The notes under the pieces are model-generated. The model made no database searches. It had not been told where the DNA came from and saw only the letters and a program-made list of their open reading frames with translations. Both the position numbers and the translations under genes were made by a program. From NCBI RefSeq assembly GCF_018310535.1, contig NZ_CP074102.1, forward strand, positions 372,001 to 436,000: 64,000 nt of DNA. The letters are read 5' to 3'. Positions 15,975 to 23,981 of this stretch are shown piece by piece (position 1 is the first letter of the stretch; every line of letters begins with the position of its first letter). The stretch comes from Streptomyces mirabilis (GTDB lineage Bacteria; Actinomycetota; Actinomycetes; Streptomycetales; Streptomycetaceae).

Positions 15975-17406
15975 CGCGGCAGCAGGCGACAGAGCTACGG
16001 CCCCCCGTCGGGCCGTCGTCATCGGCGCGGGGACGGCCGGTCTACTGGCCGCCGCCGCCCTGGACCCGTACGCCGAGGTCACCGTCGTCGAGCGCGACGT
16101 CCTGCCGGACGGGCCCGCGCCGCGCAAGGGCCTCCCGCAGGCCCGGCACGCCCATCTGCTGTTGTCCGGCGGCGCCCGTGCGATGGAGGAGCTGCTGCCG
16201 GGGGTGACCGTCGCCTGGCTCGCCGCGGGCGCCCGCCGGATCCCGCTGCCCACCGGATTCGTCTCGCTGACGGCGCAGGGCTGGCTGCGGCGCTGGCCCG
16301 AGATGGAGTTCATGATCTCGTGCAGTCGTGATCTGCTCGACTCGGTCCTGCGCGACCAGGTCGCCACGAAGGACCGGGTGACCGTCGTGGACGGCACGGA
16401 ACTGCTCGGTCTGGAGGGCGACGCCTCCCGGGTGACGGGCGTGCGCGTGCGGACCCGCGACGGTGAGCAACGGGTGCTGCCTGCCGACCTGGTGGTGGAC
16501 GCCTCGGGGCGCGGCTCGCGCTCCACCCTCTGGCTCGACGCGCTGGGCGTCGCACCTGCGCCGCTGGACGAGGTCGACTCCGGACTCACCTACGCCAGTC
16601 GGATCTTCCGGGCACCGGCGGGCACCGAGGACTACCCCGTGGTCGGTGTACAGCCCGACCCGGCGCAGCCCGTGCCGGGCCGGTCCGCGACGATCGTGCC
16701 CGTCGAGGGCGGGCGCTGGCTGGTGACGCTGTCGGGCACCCGCGACGGACAGCCGACCGACTCCGCCGAGGAGTTCGAGCCGTTCGCTCGCGGTCTGCGC
16801 CACCCCGTGGTGGGCGAGCTGATCGCGCACGCGCAGCCGCTGACGGACGTCACCATCAGCCGCAGCACGATCAACCGGCGGCGCTTCTTCGAAAAGGTCA
16901 AGGGCTGGCCGGAGGGGTTCGTCGCGCTCGGCGACGCCGTCGCCACCTACAACCCGGTCTACGGGCACGGCATGGCGGTGGCCGCGCAGGGCGCGCTGGC
17001 GCTGCGCGGGCAGCTCGCCGAGCACGGGATCGCGACGCCGGGGCTCGCGCGGCGGGTGCAGCGAGCGGTGGCGCTTCCGGTGACGATCGCCTGGGATCTG
17101 GCCACGGGCACGGACATCCGCTACCCGGGCGCGATCGGCGAGCAGCCCGGGGCCACGCGGAAGTTGCTGGGGCGCTATGTCGAACGGCTCCTGCGGACGG
17201 CGGCGGGACGCCCCCTGGTCGCCGAGGCGTTCCTGGCCGTGTTCACCCTCTCCGCGCCCCTGTCCGCGCTGGTCGGACCGAAGGTCGTCTTCGCCGTACT
17301 GCGGGGCCCACGCCGCCCTCCCCTGACCGCCCCGCCCCTCACGGCCGAGGAACGGGAAGCGGTTCTGAGTGCCCGGGAGCCGTCGGGAACGCGGGCGGTC
17401 GGCTGA
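15958..17406 (+). CDS. FAD-dependent monooxygenase/oxidoreductase of the cassette
   Basis: This 482-residue flavoprotein has the FAD dinucleotide motif AVVIGAGTAGLLAAAAL (residues 19-35), the ERDVLPDGPAPRKGLPQ segment, the mid motif VVDASGRGSRSTLW and the second FAD motif FVALGDAVATYNPVYGHGM. These are features of group A aromatic hydroxylase-like or geranylgeranyl-reductase-like flavoproteins. The start codon ATG 15958 lies inside the 7-TM gene's end (17-bp overlap), so translation is coupled. Substrate is unknown. In the cassette it may oxidise a lipid or prenyl-type molecule handled by the membrane protein; this is inference from gene order only. Confidence 0.8.
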   Translation: MSNPANAAAGDRATAPRRAVVIGAGTAGLLAAAALDPYAEVTVVERDVLPDGPAPRKGLPQARHAHLLLSGGARAMEELLPGVTVAWLAAGARRIPLPTGFVSLTAQGWLRRWPEMEFMISCSRDLLDSVLRDQVATKDRVTVVDGTELLGLEGDASRVTGVRVRTRDGEQRVLPADLVVDASGRGSRSTLWLDALGVAPAPLDEVDSGLTYASRIFRAPAGTEDYPVVGVQPDPAQPVPGRSATIVPVEGGRWLVTLSGTRDGQPTDSAEEFEPFARGLRHPVVGELIAHAQPLTDVTISRSTINRRRFFEKVKGWPEGFVALGDAVATYNPVYGHGMAVAAQGALALRGQLAEHGIATPGLARRVQRAVALPVTIAWDLATGTDIRYPGAIGEQPGATRKLLGRYVERLLRTAAGRPLVAEAFLAVFTLSAPLSALVGPKVVFAVLRGPRRPPLTAPPLTAEEREAVLSAREPSGTRAVG

Positions 17407-17452
17407 GCGGAGGGCGGCATCCGGCGGCGCCGGGCACCCTCGGCGGCGGGTG

Positions 17453-18496
17453 TCAGGTCGCGCTGCGTTCGCTCGCCTCGCGCAGGTCTCGCTCCACCGC
17501 CCGGTTGTGGGCGGTGTCGGGCCGGCCGGCCGTCGTGCCGGGGCGGCCCGCGCGCAGCAGTTCGCGCCAGTGCTCGCGGCTCCAGTCGGCCGGGCTGGTG
17601 TTGCTGGTGAACTCCTCGACGAGGTCGAGGAAACGGCCCGGGTCACTGTGGAACGGGAAGTGGCCCGCGCCCTCGAAGATCTCCAGCCGGCTGCCCGGCA
17701 TGGCCTGGTGCGCGCCGTACGCGTGCCGCACCGGCACCACGCTGTCCCGGTCGCCCCAGAGCAGCATCGTGGGCATGCCCTCGGTCAGATAGCAGCGGTC
17801 GAGCATGGTCACCGCCTGCCCGCGCCAGTCGACGACCGCCCGCAGGGTGCGGATGAACGCGCTGCGGGAGGTCGCGTCGGGCAGCGCGTCGACGAGGTTG
17901 AGCAACTCCGGTGCGTCCTGGCCCAGATCGGTGTCCAGGAGCCTCATCAGACGCAGGAACAGCCCGACTTGGAGCCGCATGCCGGGCAGCCGCAGCGTGG
18001 AGAGCATGAGGTGGGCGCCCGGCAGCGAGACGGCCCGCAGTACGGGGTTGACCTCGCCGCCGACGCCGCCCGCGCTGACCAGGATCAGCCGTTCGGTGCG
18101 CTCCGGGAACTGGTAGGCGAACTGCATCGCGACACCACCGCCGAGCGAGTGTCCGACCAGGGTGGCGGACTCGATGTCGAGCGTGGTGAGCAGATCACGG
18201 ACCCCGTTGGCGTACGCGGCCACCGAGTAGTCGGCGCGCGGCTTGTCGGAGGAGCCGTGGCCGAGCAGGTCCGGCGCGATCACCGTGTGCGAGCGGGCGA
18301 GGTCGGGGATCAGGTCGGCCCAGGTCGCCGAGGAGTCGCCGATGCCGTGGATCAGGACGAGCGCGGGGCCCTCACCGGCCACGCGGTAGGCACGACGGTA
18401 GCCGTGCACGACACGGTGCTGCAGACGCAGCTCCGCGCCACCCACCGAGCGCAGCCGCGGATTGCGCCGCGGACGCCGAGGCGGTACGTCGACCAC
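17453..18496 (-). CDS. Alpha/beta-hydrolase
   Basis: This 347-residue hydrolase has the oxyanion segment VLIHGIGDSSATWADLI, the nucleophile elbow VGHSLGGGVAMQFA, Asp in LLWGDRDSVVPV and the catalytic His in FEGAGHFPFHSDP. It therefore has a complete triad. The basic, Arg/Pro-rich N-terminus and Arg-rich C-terminal tail lie outside the fold. The GTG at 18496 has AGGAGG 7 bases upstream. It is convergent with the FAD enzyme and may or may not belong to that cassette. Members cleave esters, lipids, epoxides or C-C bonds; the substrate cannot be assigned. Confidence 0.85.
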   Translation of the reverse strand: MVDVPPRRPRRNPRLRSVGGAELRLQHRVVHGYRRAYRVAGEGPALVLIHGIGDSSATWADLIPDLARSHTVIAPDLLGHGSSDKPRADYSVAAYANGVRDLLTTLDIESATLVGHSLGGGVAMQFAYQFPERTERLILVSAGGVGGEVNPVLRAVSLPGAHLMLSTLRLPGMRLQVGLFLRLMRLLDTDLGQDAPELLNLVDALPDATSRSAFIRTLRAVVDWRGQAVTMLDRCYLTEGMPTMLLWGDRDSVVPVRHAYGAHQAMPGSRLEIFEGAGHFPFHSDPGRFLDLVEEFTSNTSPADWSREHWRELLRAGRPGTTAGRPDTAHNRAVERDLREASERSAT

Positions 18497-18607
18497 GGGC
18501 TCACCTCCTGTTCCGGGCCGCCGTGAAAGCGGCTTCCCCGCCGCCGAGAAGGCGCTTCCCGGCTCTTCTCACCACCCTAGGGCCCCTGTCCCACAAGGGA
18601 TTTCCGT

Positions 18608-18639
18608 GAGGTTTCGCCTCCGCTAAGCGGGCGAACCTC
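18608..18639. promoter_or_regulatory. Hairpin with GAGGTT...AACCTC arms
   Basis: GAGGTTTCGCC (18608-18618) and GGGCGAACCTC (18629-18639) form an imperfect stem with one bulged T. It lies in the divergent gap between the hydrolase and the small gene at 18736; it may be an operator or a leader structure. Confidence 0.4.
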
Positions 18640-18735
18640 CACGCATCGAAACGGCATTGTCAGTGGCGGTTGGCAAGCTGGAGGCACGTACCGCCATGTA
18701 CCGCTTCGACCAGCCGACCCGGGGAGAGCCGTCCG

Positions 18736-18978
18736 ATGCCGACCGCCGTACTGACCGACCACGAACGCGCCGCCGTGCAGGCCTATCTGCGTCTCCTTCA
18801 GACCGTACGAGCGGCGTTCGACGGTCCGCCGGACGGGTGTCGACCACCCGTGGTGCCGCCCGCCGCACTCGCCGAGGCGGAGCAGGCGCTGGCGGCGGCC
18901 GGGCTCGCGGGCAACGAGGAGGAGTTCTTCCGGCTGCTGCACAGCTGGTGCCCGGAGCCCGGAGGCCGCCTTGCCTAG
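18736..18978 (+). CDS. Small hypothetical protein
   Basis: This 80-residue mostly helical protein (TDHERAAVQAYLRLLQTVRA; ALAEAEQALAAAGLAGNEEE; FFRLLHSWCPEP) has no signal peptide, no membrane segment and no family motif that I recognise. The ATG at 18736 is preceded by GGGGAG at 9 bases, and codon bias fits a real gene. It ends in a CTAG shared with the stop codon of the convergent phosphopantetheinyl transferase (4-bp overlap). Its function is unknown; one possibility is a small regulatory or carrier-related protein, but nothing in it resembles an acyl carrier (no DSL serine site). Confidence 0.6.
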   Translation: MPTAVLTDHERAAVQAYLRLLQTVRAAFDGPPDGCRPPVVPPAALAEAEQALAAAGLAGNEEEFFRLLHSWCPEPGGRLA

Positions 18979-19670
18979 GCCGCGTCGGCCCCGGTGTGCG
19001 GGACGGTGACGGCCGTGGCCAGCAGGCCTCGTCGCACGGTCCAGCGTCCTTCGAAGGACTGTATGCGTCGCCCGTCCACCAGCGGTCCCGGCACGAGGAG
19101 TTCGGCGCGCAGGCCGCCGGAGCGTATGGGGCCGTCGTCCGCGAAGAGTTCGATGTCCGCTTCGAAGAAGTCCAGCCACTTTCCGGTGAGGGGGTACCAC
19201 GCCTTGTAGACGGACTCCTTGGCGCTGAAAAGCAGCCGGTCCCAGTGCACGGAGGCGTCCCGCCGCGCCAGCTCGCGCAGCCGGTCGTTCTCCGTGGACA
19301 GGGCCACGGAGGCGATGACGTCGTCGGGGAGTTCCTCGTGGGGTTCGGCGTCGATGCCCAGGGAGGCCAGGTCGGTGGCGCGGACGAGGGAGGCGGCGCA
19401 GTAGCCCTCGCAGTGCGTCATGCTGCCGATCAGCCCGTCGGGCCAGACGGGCGCCCCGTGCTCGCCGCGCAGGACGGCCTGCGCGGGCACGCCGAGCTTC
19501 TCCATGGCCCGGCGGGCGCAGGCGCGCACGGCAGCGAACTCACGGCGCCGCTTCTCCACGGACCGCGCCACGAGTTGCTGCTCCCCGGGGTACAGCGGCG
19601 CGCCCCAGTCCTGGTCGTCACCGTGTGTCTCCACGGTCACGACCGATTCCGGGAGCAGCTCCTCGATCAC
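18975..19670 (-). CDS. Sfp-type 4'-phosphopantetheinyl transferase
   Basis: This 231-residue enzyme has the three PPTase blocks: GSMTHCEGYCAASL, LGIDAEP with the magnesium-binding Asp, and WDRLLFSAKESVYKAWYPLT with the Glu and Lys that act in catalysis. It transfers phosphopantetheine from CoA to a serine of carrier proteins of NRPS, PKS or fatty-acid synthesis. Its length and motifs place it with the EntD/PptT group. The GTG at 19670 has GGAGG at 9 bases and lies 53 bp inside the 3' end of the metallophosphoesterase gene, so the two are translationally coupled. No carrier-protein or synthase gene is in this window, so it probably serves clusters elsewhere. Confidence 0.9.
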   Translation of the reverse strand: MIEELLPESVVTVETHGDDQDWGAPLYPGEQQLVARSVEKRRREFAAVRACARRAMEKLGVPAQAVLRGEHGAPVWPDGLIGSMTHCEGYCAASLVRATDLASLGIDAEPHEELPDDVIASVALSTENDRLRELARRDASVHWDRLLFSAKESVYKAWYPLTGKWLDFFEADIELFADDGPIRSGGLRAELLVPGPLVDGRRIQSFEGRWTVRRGLLATAVTVPHTGADAA

Positions 19671-20526
19671 CGGTTCCGACCTCCATCGGCAGAATGTGGC
19701 GCAGGGTGTCCGGCGGGTCGGGGCGGGGCCGCCACTCCCGGGGGTATCCCACCGAGACCTCTTCGAAGCGGACGCCCTCGTGGTGGGTGGTCCGCGGGAT
19801 GTGCAGATGACCGTAGACCATGACCTGGGCGCGGAAGCGGCGGTGCCAGTCGGCGGTCAGCCGGGTGCCGCACCACATGGCGAACTCGGGGTAGCGCAGG
19901 ACGTCGGTCGGGTGGCGGTCCAGGGGGTAGTGGTTGACCAGGACGGTGGGCAGGTCCTCGGGCAGCTCGGCGAGCCTGCGCTCGGTCTCGGCGACCCGGG
20001 CCCGGCACCAGGCCTCGCGGCTCGGGTAGGGGTCGGGGTGCAGGACGTGCTCGTCGGTGCAGATCACCCCGGTCCCCTCGGCGTACGCCAGGCCCTCGTC
20101 CTTGGTCGCGCAGCCCGGCGGCAGGAACGAGTAGTCGTAGAGCAGGAAGAGCGGTGCGACGACCGCGGGGCCGCCCGGCCCTTCCCAGACGGGGTAGGGG
20201 TCCTCGGGGGTCGTGACACCCAACTCCCGGCACATGGCGACGAGATGCTCGTAGCGGGCGACACCGCGCAGCTGCACGGTGTCCTTGGGATGGGTCCACA
20301 GCTCGTGGTTGCCGGGCGCCCAGACGACCTTGCGGAAGCGTCCGCTGAGGGTTTCGAGGGCCCACTGGATGTCGGCCACGGTCTCCGAGACGTCACCGGC
20401 CACCAGGAGCCAGTCGTCGTCGGTGTGCGGGCGCATCTTCTCGACCAGGGCGCGGTTCTCCGCGTACCCGATGTGCAGGTCGCTGATGGCCAGCAGGTTT
20501 CCGTGTCCGCCGGCCGTCGACCGCAC
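19618..20526 (-). CDS. Calcineurin-like metallophosphoesterase (cytoplasmic)
   Basis: This 302-residue protein has the five phosphoesterase blocks: AISDLHIGY (DxH), LLVAGDVSE (GDxxE), WAPGNHELW (GNHE), VLVNHYPL and MVYGHLHIP (GHxH). These place two metal ions. The GTG at 20526 is preferred because GGAGG lies 8 bases upstream and the first strand follows soon; the ATG-like start at 20586 adds 20 residues without family character. No signal peptide is visible. It is upstream of and overlaps the phosphopantetheinyl transferase, a pairing that suggests a role in CoA or carrier-protein phosphate chemistry, though no direct evidence exists. Confidence 0.85.
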   Translation of the reverse strand: MRSTAGGHGNLLAISDLHIGYAENRALVEKMRPHTDDDWLLVAGDVSETVADIQWALETLSGRFRKVVWAPGNHELWTHPKDTVQLRGVARYEHLVAMCRELGVTTPEDPYPVWEGPGGPAVVAPLFLLYDYSFLPPGCATKDEGLAYAEGTGVICTDEHVLHPDPYPSREAWCRARVAETERRLAELPEDLPTVLVNHYPLDRHPTDVLRYPEFAMWCGTRLTADWHRRFRAQVMVYGHLHIPRTTHHEGVRFEEVSVGYPREWRPRPDPPDTLRHILPMEVGTGDRGAAPGIGRDRGDTR

Positions 20527-20765
20527 CCTCGCCACCTCCGAGAAAAGGACTGGAAACACAAGAACACATTCGTCCCCGCGGGACAAGGACGGCCCGCGCG
20601 CCGGGCCTCGCGCCCCGGCGCGTCGGGCCGGATTCCGGGGTCTCGGGAAATCCGTAACACGCCCGTAGCGTCACACCGGGCTCGCGCCCCTTATGATCGC
20701 CCCAACACAACCGCCACGAACCCTTCTCGGCGTATGGCGGTTTGCTGTTCCTCCCTCTCCCCTGG

Positions 20766-20794
20766 CCGGGCACGGCCTGCTCCGCCGTGCCCGG
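20766..20794 (+). promoter_or_regulatory. Strong 11-bp hairpin just before the ATP-grasp start
   Basis: CCGGGCACGGC (20766-20776) pairs perfectly with GCCGTGCCCGG (20784-20794), loop of 7. It ends 20 bp before the ATG. No T tract follows and a ribosome-binding GAAAGG comes after it, so it is more likely a leader structure controlling translation than a terminator of the previous transcript. Confidence 0.55.
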
Positions 20795-20814
20795 AACCCT
20801 GAAAGGCGGCCTGC

Positions 20815-21993
20815 ATGGGTTCTCGCGTACGCGTCTGGCTCAACCGCACGTACGCGGAGAACGTGTTCTTCATGGACCAGCTGCGAAGTAATCCGCAGCT
20901 CCGCCCGGTCGAGATCCATGCCACCCACGGCGATCCCGACTCCCCTGTACTGGCCGCCGCCGACACCGCCGCCATGGAGCCGGAAGGCCTCTCCCCCGCC
21001 GCCTACGTCGAGTACGCCCTCGACCAGTGCGCGCGCCACTCCATCGACGTGTTCGTGCCGGTCCTGCAGCAGGCGGCGATCGTGGCGCACCGCGCCGAGT
21101 TCGCGGCGCTCGGTACGGCCCTGCTGGCGCCGCCCTCCGAGGCCGTGGCCGTCTTCCTGGACAAGGCCACCGCGTACCAGGCGGTGCAGGCGGTGGGCGT
21201 GCCGGTGCCGCCGTGGTGGCGGGTGCGCACCGAGGAGGAGCTCGTCGCCGCGGTCGAGACGCTGGAGGCCGAAGGTCACAAGGCCTGCTTCAAGCCGGCG
21301 GCGGGGGCGGGCGGAGTGGGCTTCCGCGTCATCACACGCGCCCCCTTCTCGCTCGCTCACCTCAATGGATTTCCGAGCCCGTACGTGCCGCTCGACCTGG
21401 TCGTGGAGGCACTGCGGTCGGCGGACGAGCCCGTCGACTGGCTGGTCATGCCCCTTCTGGGGCAGCCGGAGGTGTCCGTCGACTGCCTCACGGCGCCGGA
21501 CGGCCGGGTCCGTATGGCGGTGGGCCGCACCAAGAACGGACGGCGTCGCGGTTTCACGCTGCACCCTTCGTTCATCGAGCCCGCGCGGCTGCTCGCGGAG
21601 GCGTTCGGACTGCACTATCTGACGAACATTCAGTTCCGCATGCTCGGTGACGACCCGGTCCTCATGGACGTCAACACCCGCCCGGCGGGCGGTCTGCACC
21701 AGCTCTCGCAGTGCGGCATCAACGCCCCTTGGGCAGCGGTGCAGTTGGCACTCGGCGAGGAGACGGGCGAGATGGTGCCGCCGCTGCTCGGACAGGACTA
21801 CACCGTGCTCGCGGGCCCCCGTCCGGTGCGTCCGGTCTCGCTGCCGCACCAGCGCACCGACGCGCCCGCGCCCGCCCTGCCCGCCGTGCCCGCCCCGGCC
21901 CCCGCGACGGAGGGCGCTCCGGTGCCGGAGTCCGCGCCCACCCATGCGTCCAAGGCCTCCAACGCGACCACGGCCGCCATCGCGCCCGCCTGA
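20815..21993 (+). CDS. ATP-grasp domain protein
   Basis: This 392-residue protein has an N-terminal Rossmann-like part (RVRVWLNRTYAENVF; IDVFVPVLQQAAIVAHR) and an ATP-grasp core with the ATP-binding loop ACFKPAAGAGGVGFRV and the metal-binding segment LMDVNTRPAGGLHQLSQCG. The enzymes make amide or thioester bonds by acyl-phosphate chemistry. The last 70 residues are a low-complexity Ala/Pro/Thr tail. No obvious substrate peptide or partner gene is next to it, so the product is unknown. The ATG at 20815 has GAAAGG upstream, behind the strong hairpin at 20766-20794. A RiPP (graspetide) role was considered, but no precursor was found. Confidence 0.78.
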   Translation: MGSRVRVWLNRTYAENVFFMDQLRSNPQLRPVEIHATHGDPDSPVLAAADTAAMEPEGLSPAAYVEYALDQCARHSIDVFVPVLQQAAIVAHRAEFAALGTALLAPPSEAVAVFLDKATAYQAVQAVGVPVPPWWRVRTEEELVAAVETLEAEGHKACFKPAAGAGGVGFRVITRAPFSLAHLNGFPSPYVPLDLVVEALRSADEPVDWLVMPLLGQPEVSVDCLTAPDGRVRMAVGRTKNGRRRGFTLHPSFIEPARLLAEAFGLHYLTNIQFRMLGDDPVLMDVNTRPAGGLHQLSQCGINAPWAAVQLALGEETGEMVPPLLGQDYTVLAGPRPVRPVSLPHQRTDAPAPALPAVPAPAPATEGAPVPESAPTHASKASNATTAAIAPA

Positions 21994-22029
21994 GCCCTAC
22001 GCCCCGGCCTCCACTCCTCGCCTCTCACT

Positions 22030-22061
22030 CTTCACCTCTCGCCCCTCGCCCTTCACCTCTC
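22030..22061 (+). repeat. Pyrimidine-rich repeat tract
   Basis: CTTCACCTCTC occurs twice (22030-22040, 22051-22061) in a C/T-rich stretch covering about 22013-22070 between the ATP-grasp gene and the chitinase promoter. It is the only such tract seen in this interval. Confidence 0.55.
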
Positions 22062-22072
22062 ACCACCCGCTC

Positions 22073-22088
22073 ACCGGTCTGGACCAAT
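22073..22088. promoter_or_regulatory. Candidate DasR/chitinase operator, distal copy
   Basis: ACCGGTCTGGACCAAT contains GGTCTGGACC, a good match to the GGTCxxxACC boxes (dre / chitinase direct repeats) of Streptomyces chitinase promoters. It sits just upstream of the -35 TTGACA at 22102. Confidence 0.6.
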
Positions 22089-22101
22089 TCCGCGCAACGC
22101 C

Positions 22102-22130
22102 TTGACAGTGGGATTGGTCCATACCAACTT
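22102..22130 (+). promoter_or_regulatory. Chitinase promoter
   Basis: TTGACA (22102-22107), then a 17-bp spacer and a CAACTT-like -10 (22125-22130). The proximal operator lies in the spacer, so a bound repressor would cover the promoter. Confidence 0.5.
22113..22128. promoter_or_regulatory. Candidate DasR/chitinase operator, proximal copy
   Basis: ATTGGTCCATACCAAC contains GGTCCATACC. Its centre is 40 bp from the centre of the distal copy, about four helical turns, so both face the same side of the DNA. A regulator binding both could loop or cooperate. Confidence 0.65.
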
Positions 22131-22194
22131 GGTTGCGCACCTCTCAGCACTCCTGAAGCACTCCCGAACACCCCCATGCCTCAAGGGAGATCGC

Positions 22195-23895
22195 GTGCGC
22201 ATCAACCTCAGAACAGACCTCAGGCGTTCCAGACATCGCGTCCTCGCGCTGCTCGGCACCGCCGCCCTGGCGCTGGCCGGGGCGGTCGCGCTGCCCACCA
22301 CGGCCCAGGCGGCCAACATCCTGTCCAACCCCGGCTTCGAGTCGGGCAGCCTCTCCCCCTGGTCGTGCACCGGAAACCTCGGCTCGGTCGTCTCCAGCCC
22401 CGTACACGGCGGCTCCAAGGCCCTTGCCGGGGCGGTGAGTTCGAGTGACAACGCCCAGTGCAGCCAGACCGTCTCGGTCCAGCCGAACACCACGTACAGC
22501 CTCTCGGGCTGGGTGCGCGGCAGTTACGTCTACCTGGGTGTGGACGGCGGTGCCTCGACGTGGACGACGTCCCCGTCGGCGTACAGCCAGCTCAGCGTCT
22601 CCTTCACTACCGGCGCCTCGCAGACCAGCGCCAAGATCTACGTCCACGGCTGGTACGCGCAGGGCACCTACTACGCCGACGACATCAGCCTGGACGGTCC
22701 GGGCGGCGGCGGAGGCGGCTCCGACACCCAGGCGCCGACCGCGCCGACGAACCTGACCTCCACCGGCAAGACCTCCTCCAGCGTGTCCCTGTCGTGGGGC
22801 GCGTCGAGCGACAACGTGGGCGTCACCGCGTACGACATCTACAGCGGCTCGAACCAGGTGCTGAGCGTGTCGGGGACGAGCGCGACGGTCAGCGGTCTCG
22901 CGTCGAGCACCGCCTACACGTTCACGGTGAAGGCGCGGGACGCGGCCGGGAACACCTCCGGGGCCTCCAACTCCGTGTCCGTGACCACGGACGCGGGCGG
23001 TGGTGGCGGCACCGGCTTCAAGCAGGCGGCACCGTACCTCTACCTCGGCTGGGGCGACCCGCCGAGCGCGACCTCGGTGATGAGCTCGACCGGCGTCAAG
23101 TGGTTCACGATGGCGTTCATGCTGGACTCGGGCGGCTGCAACCCCGCCTGGGACGGCAGCAGGGCGCTGACCGGTGGCAACGACCAGACCGTCATCAACC
23201 AGATCCGCTCCGCCGGCGGTGACGTCGTCCCGTCGTTCGGCGGCTGGCAGGGCAGCAAGCTCGGGGCCAACTGCTCCTCGGCGAGCGCGCTCGCCGGTGC
23301 GCTGCAGAAGGTCATCGACGCCTACGGCCTCAAGGCGATCGACATGGACATCGAGAACACGGACGAGTTCGAGAACGAGGCCGTCCAGGCCAAGATCCTG
23401 ACCGCGCTGAAGACCGTCAAGGCCAACAATCCGGGCCTCAGGACGATCGTCACCTTCGGCACCTCGACGACCGGCCCGACCTACTACGGCAACCGGCTCA
23501 TCGAGCAGGCGCAGTCGCTGAACGCGGGCATCGACGTCTTCACGATCATGCCGTTCGACTTCGGCGGCGGCTCCGACATGTACGGCAACACCGTCAATGC
23601 CGCCGAGGGGCTGAAGGCCAAGCTGAAGTCCACCTTCGGCTGGGACGACGCCACGGCCTACTCCCACATCGGCATCTCCGGCATGAACGGTCTGTCCGAC
23701 CAGCAGGAGAACACCACCCCGGCGATCTGGACCCAGATCCGCGACTGGGCGAACTCCCACCACATCGCCCGTCTCGCCTACTGGGCGGTCAACCGTGACC
23801 GGCCCTGTCCCGGCGGCGGTGTGGTGAGCAACTGCTCCGGCATCAGCCAGAACAACTGGCAGTTCACCTCCATCACGGCCGGGTTCACCGGCTGA
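22195..23895 (+). CDS. Secreted GH18 chitinase with CBM and FnIII domains
   Basis: The 566-residue precursor has a signal peptide (positive end, then LALLGTAALALAGAVALPTTAQA). Next comes a galactose-binding-like carbohydrate module (NILSNPGFESGSLSPWSCTG to YYADDISLDGP), a GGGGGS linker and a fibronectin type III domain (QAPTAPTNLTSTGKTSSS to SVTTDAG). The GH18 catalytic domain starts near AAPYLYLGWGDPPS; the active-site signature AIDMDIEN carries the catalytic Glu (DxDxE), and the substrate floor is in TIMPFDFGGG. The GTG at 22195 has AAGGGAG upstream. It hydrolyses chitin outside the cell and is probably induced through the paired operators at 22073 and 22113. A strong terminator follows at 23905. 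Confidence 0.93.
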   Translation: MRINLRTDLRRSRHRVLALLGTAALALAGAVALPTTAQAANILSNPGFESGSLSPWSCTGNLGSVVSSPVHGGSKALAGAVSSSDNAQCSQTVSVQPNTTYSLSGWVRGSYVYLGVDGGASTWTTSPSAYSQLSVSFTTGASQTSAKIYVHGWYAQGTYYADDISLDGPGGGGGGSDTQAPTAPTNLTSTGKTSSSVSLSWGASSDNVGVTAYDIYSGSNQVLSVSGTSATVSGLASSTAYTFTVKARDAAGNTSGASNSVSVTTDAGGGGGTGFKQAAPYLYLGWGDPPSATSVMSSTGVKWFTMAFMLDSGGCNPAWDGSRALTGGNDQTVINQIRSAGGDVVPSFGGWQGSKLGANCSSASALAGALQKVIDAYGLKAIDMDIENTDEFENEAVQAKILTALKTVKANNPGLRTIVTFGTSTTGPTYYGNRLIEQAQSLNAGIDVFTIMPFDFGGGSDMYGNTVNAAEGLKAKLKSTFGWDDATAYSHIGISGMNGLSDQQENTTPAIWTQIRDWANSHHIARLAYWAVNRDRPCPGGGVVSNCSGISQNNWQFTSITAGFTG

Positions 23896-23904
23896 CGCTC
23901 CCGG

Positions 23905-23945
23905 CGTGGGGGTATCCGGCCGTCAGACGGTCGGGTACCCCCACG
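23905..23945 (+). terminator. Terminator of the chitinase gene
   Basis: A 14-bp near-perfect stem (CGTGGGGGTATCCG with CGGGTACCCCCACG, one wobble pair) and a 13-base loop, starting 9 bp after the stop codon. No T tract is needed for terminators of this kind in high-GC actinomycetes. Confidence 0.75.
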
Positions 23946-23981
23946 TGTCGCTCCAGTCGCCGGGAGGCGCAGCAGCACGAT

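Noticed and set aside
20815..21993. RiPP (graspetide) cluster around the ATP-grasp enzyme
   Set aside because: No short precursor-like gene nearby and no export or protease gene; the neighbours are a phosphoesterase and a PPTase.
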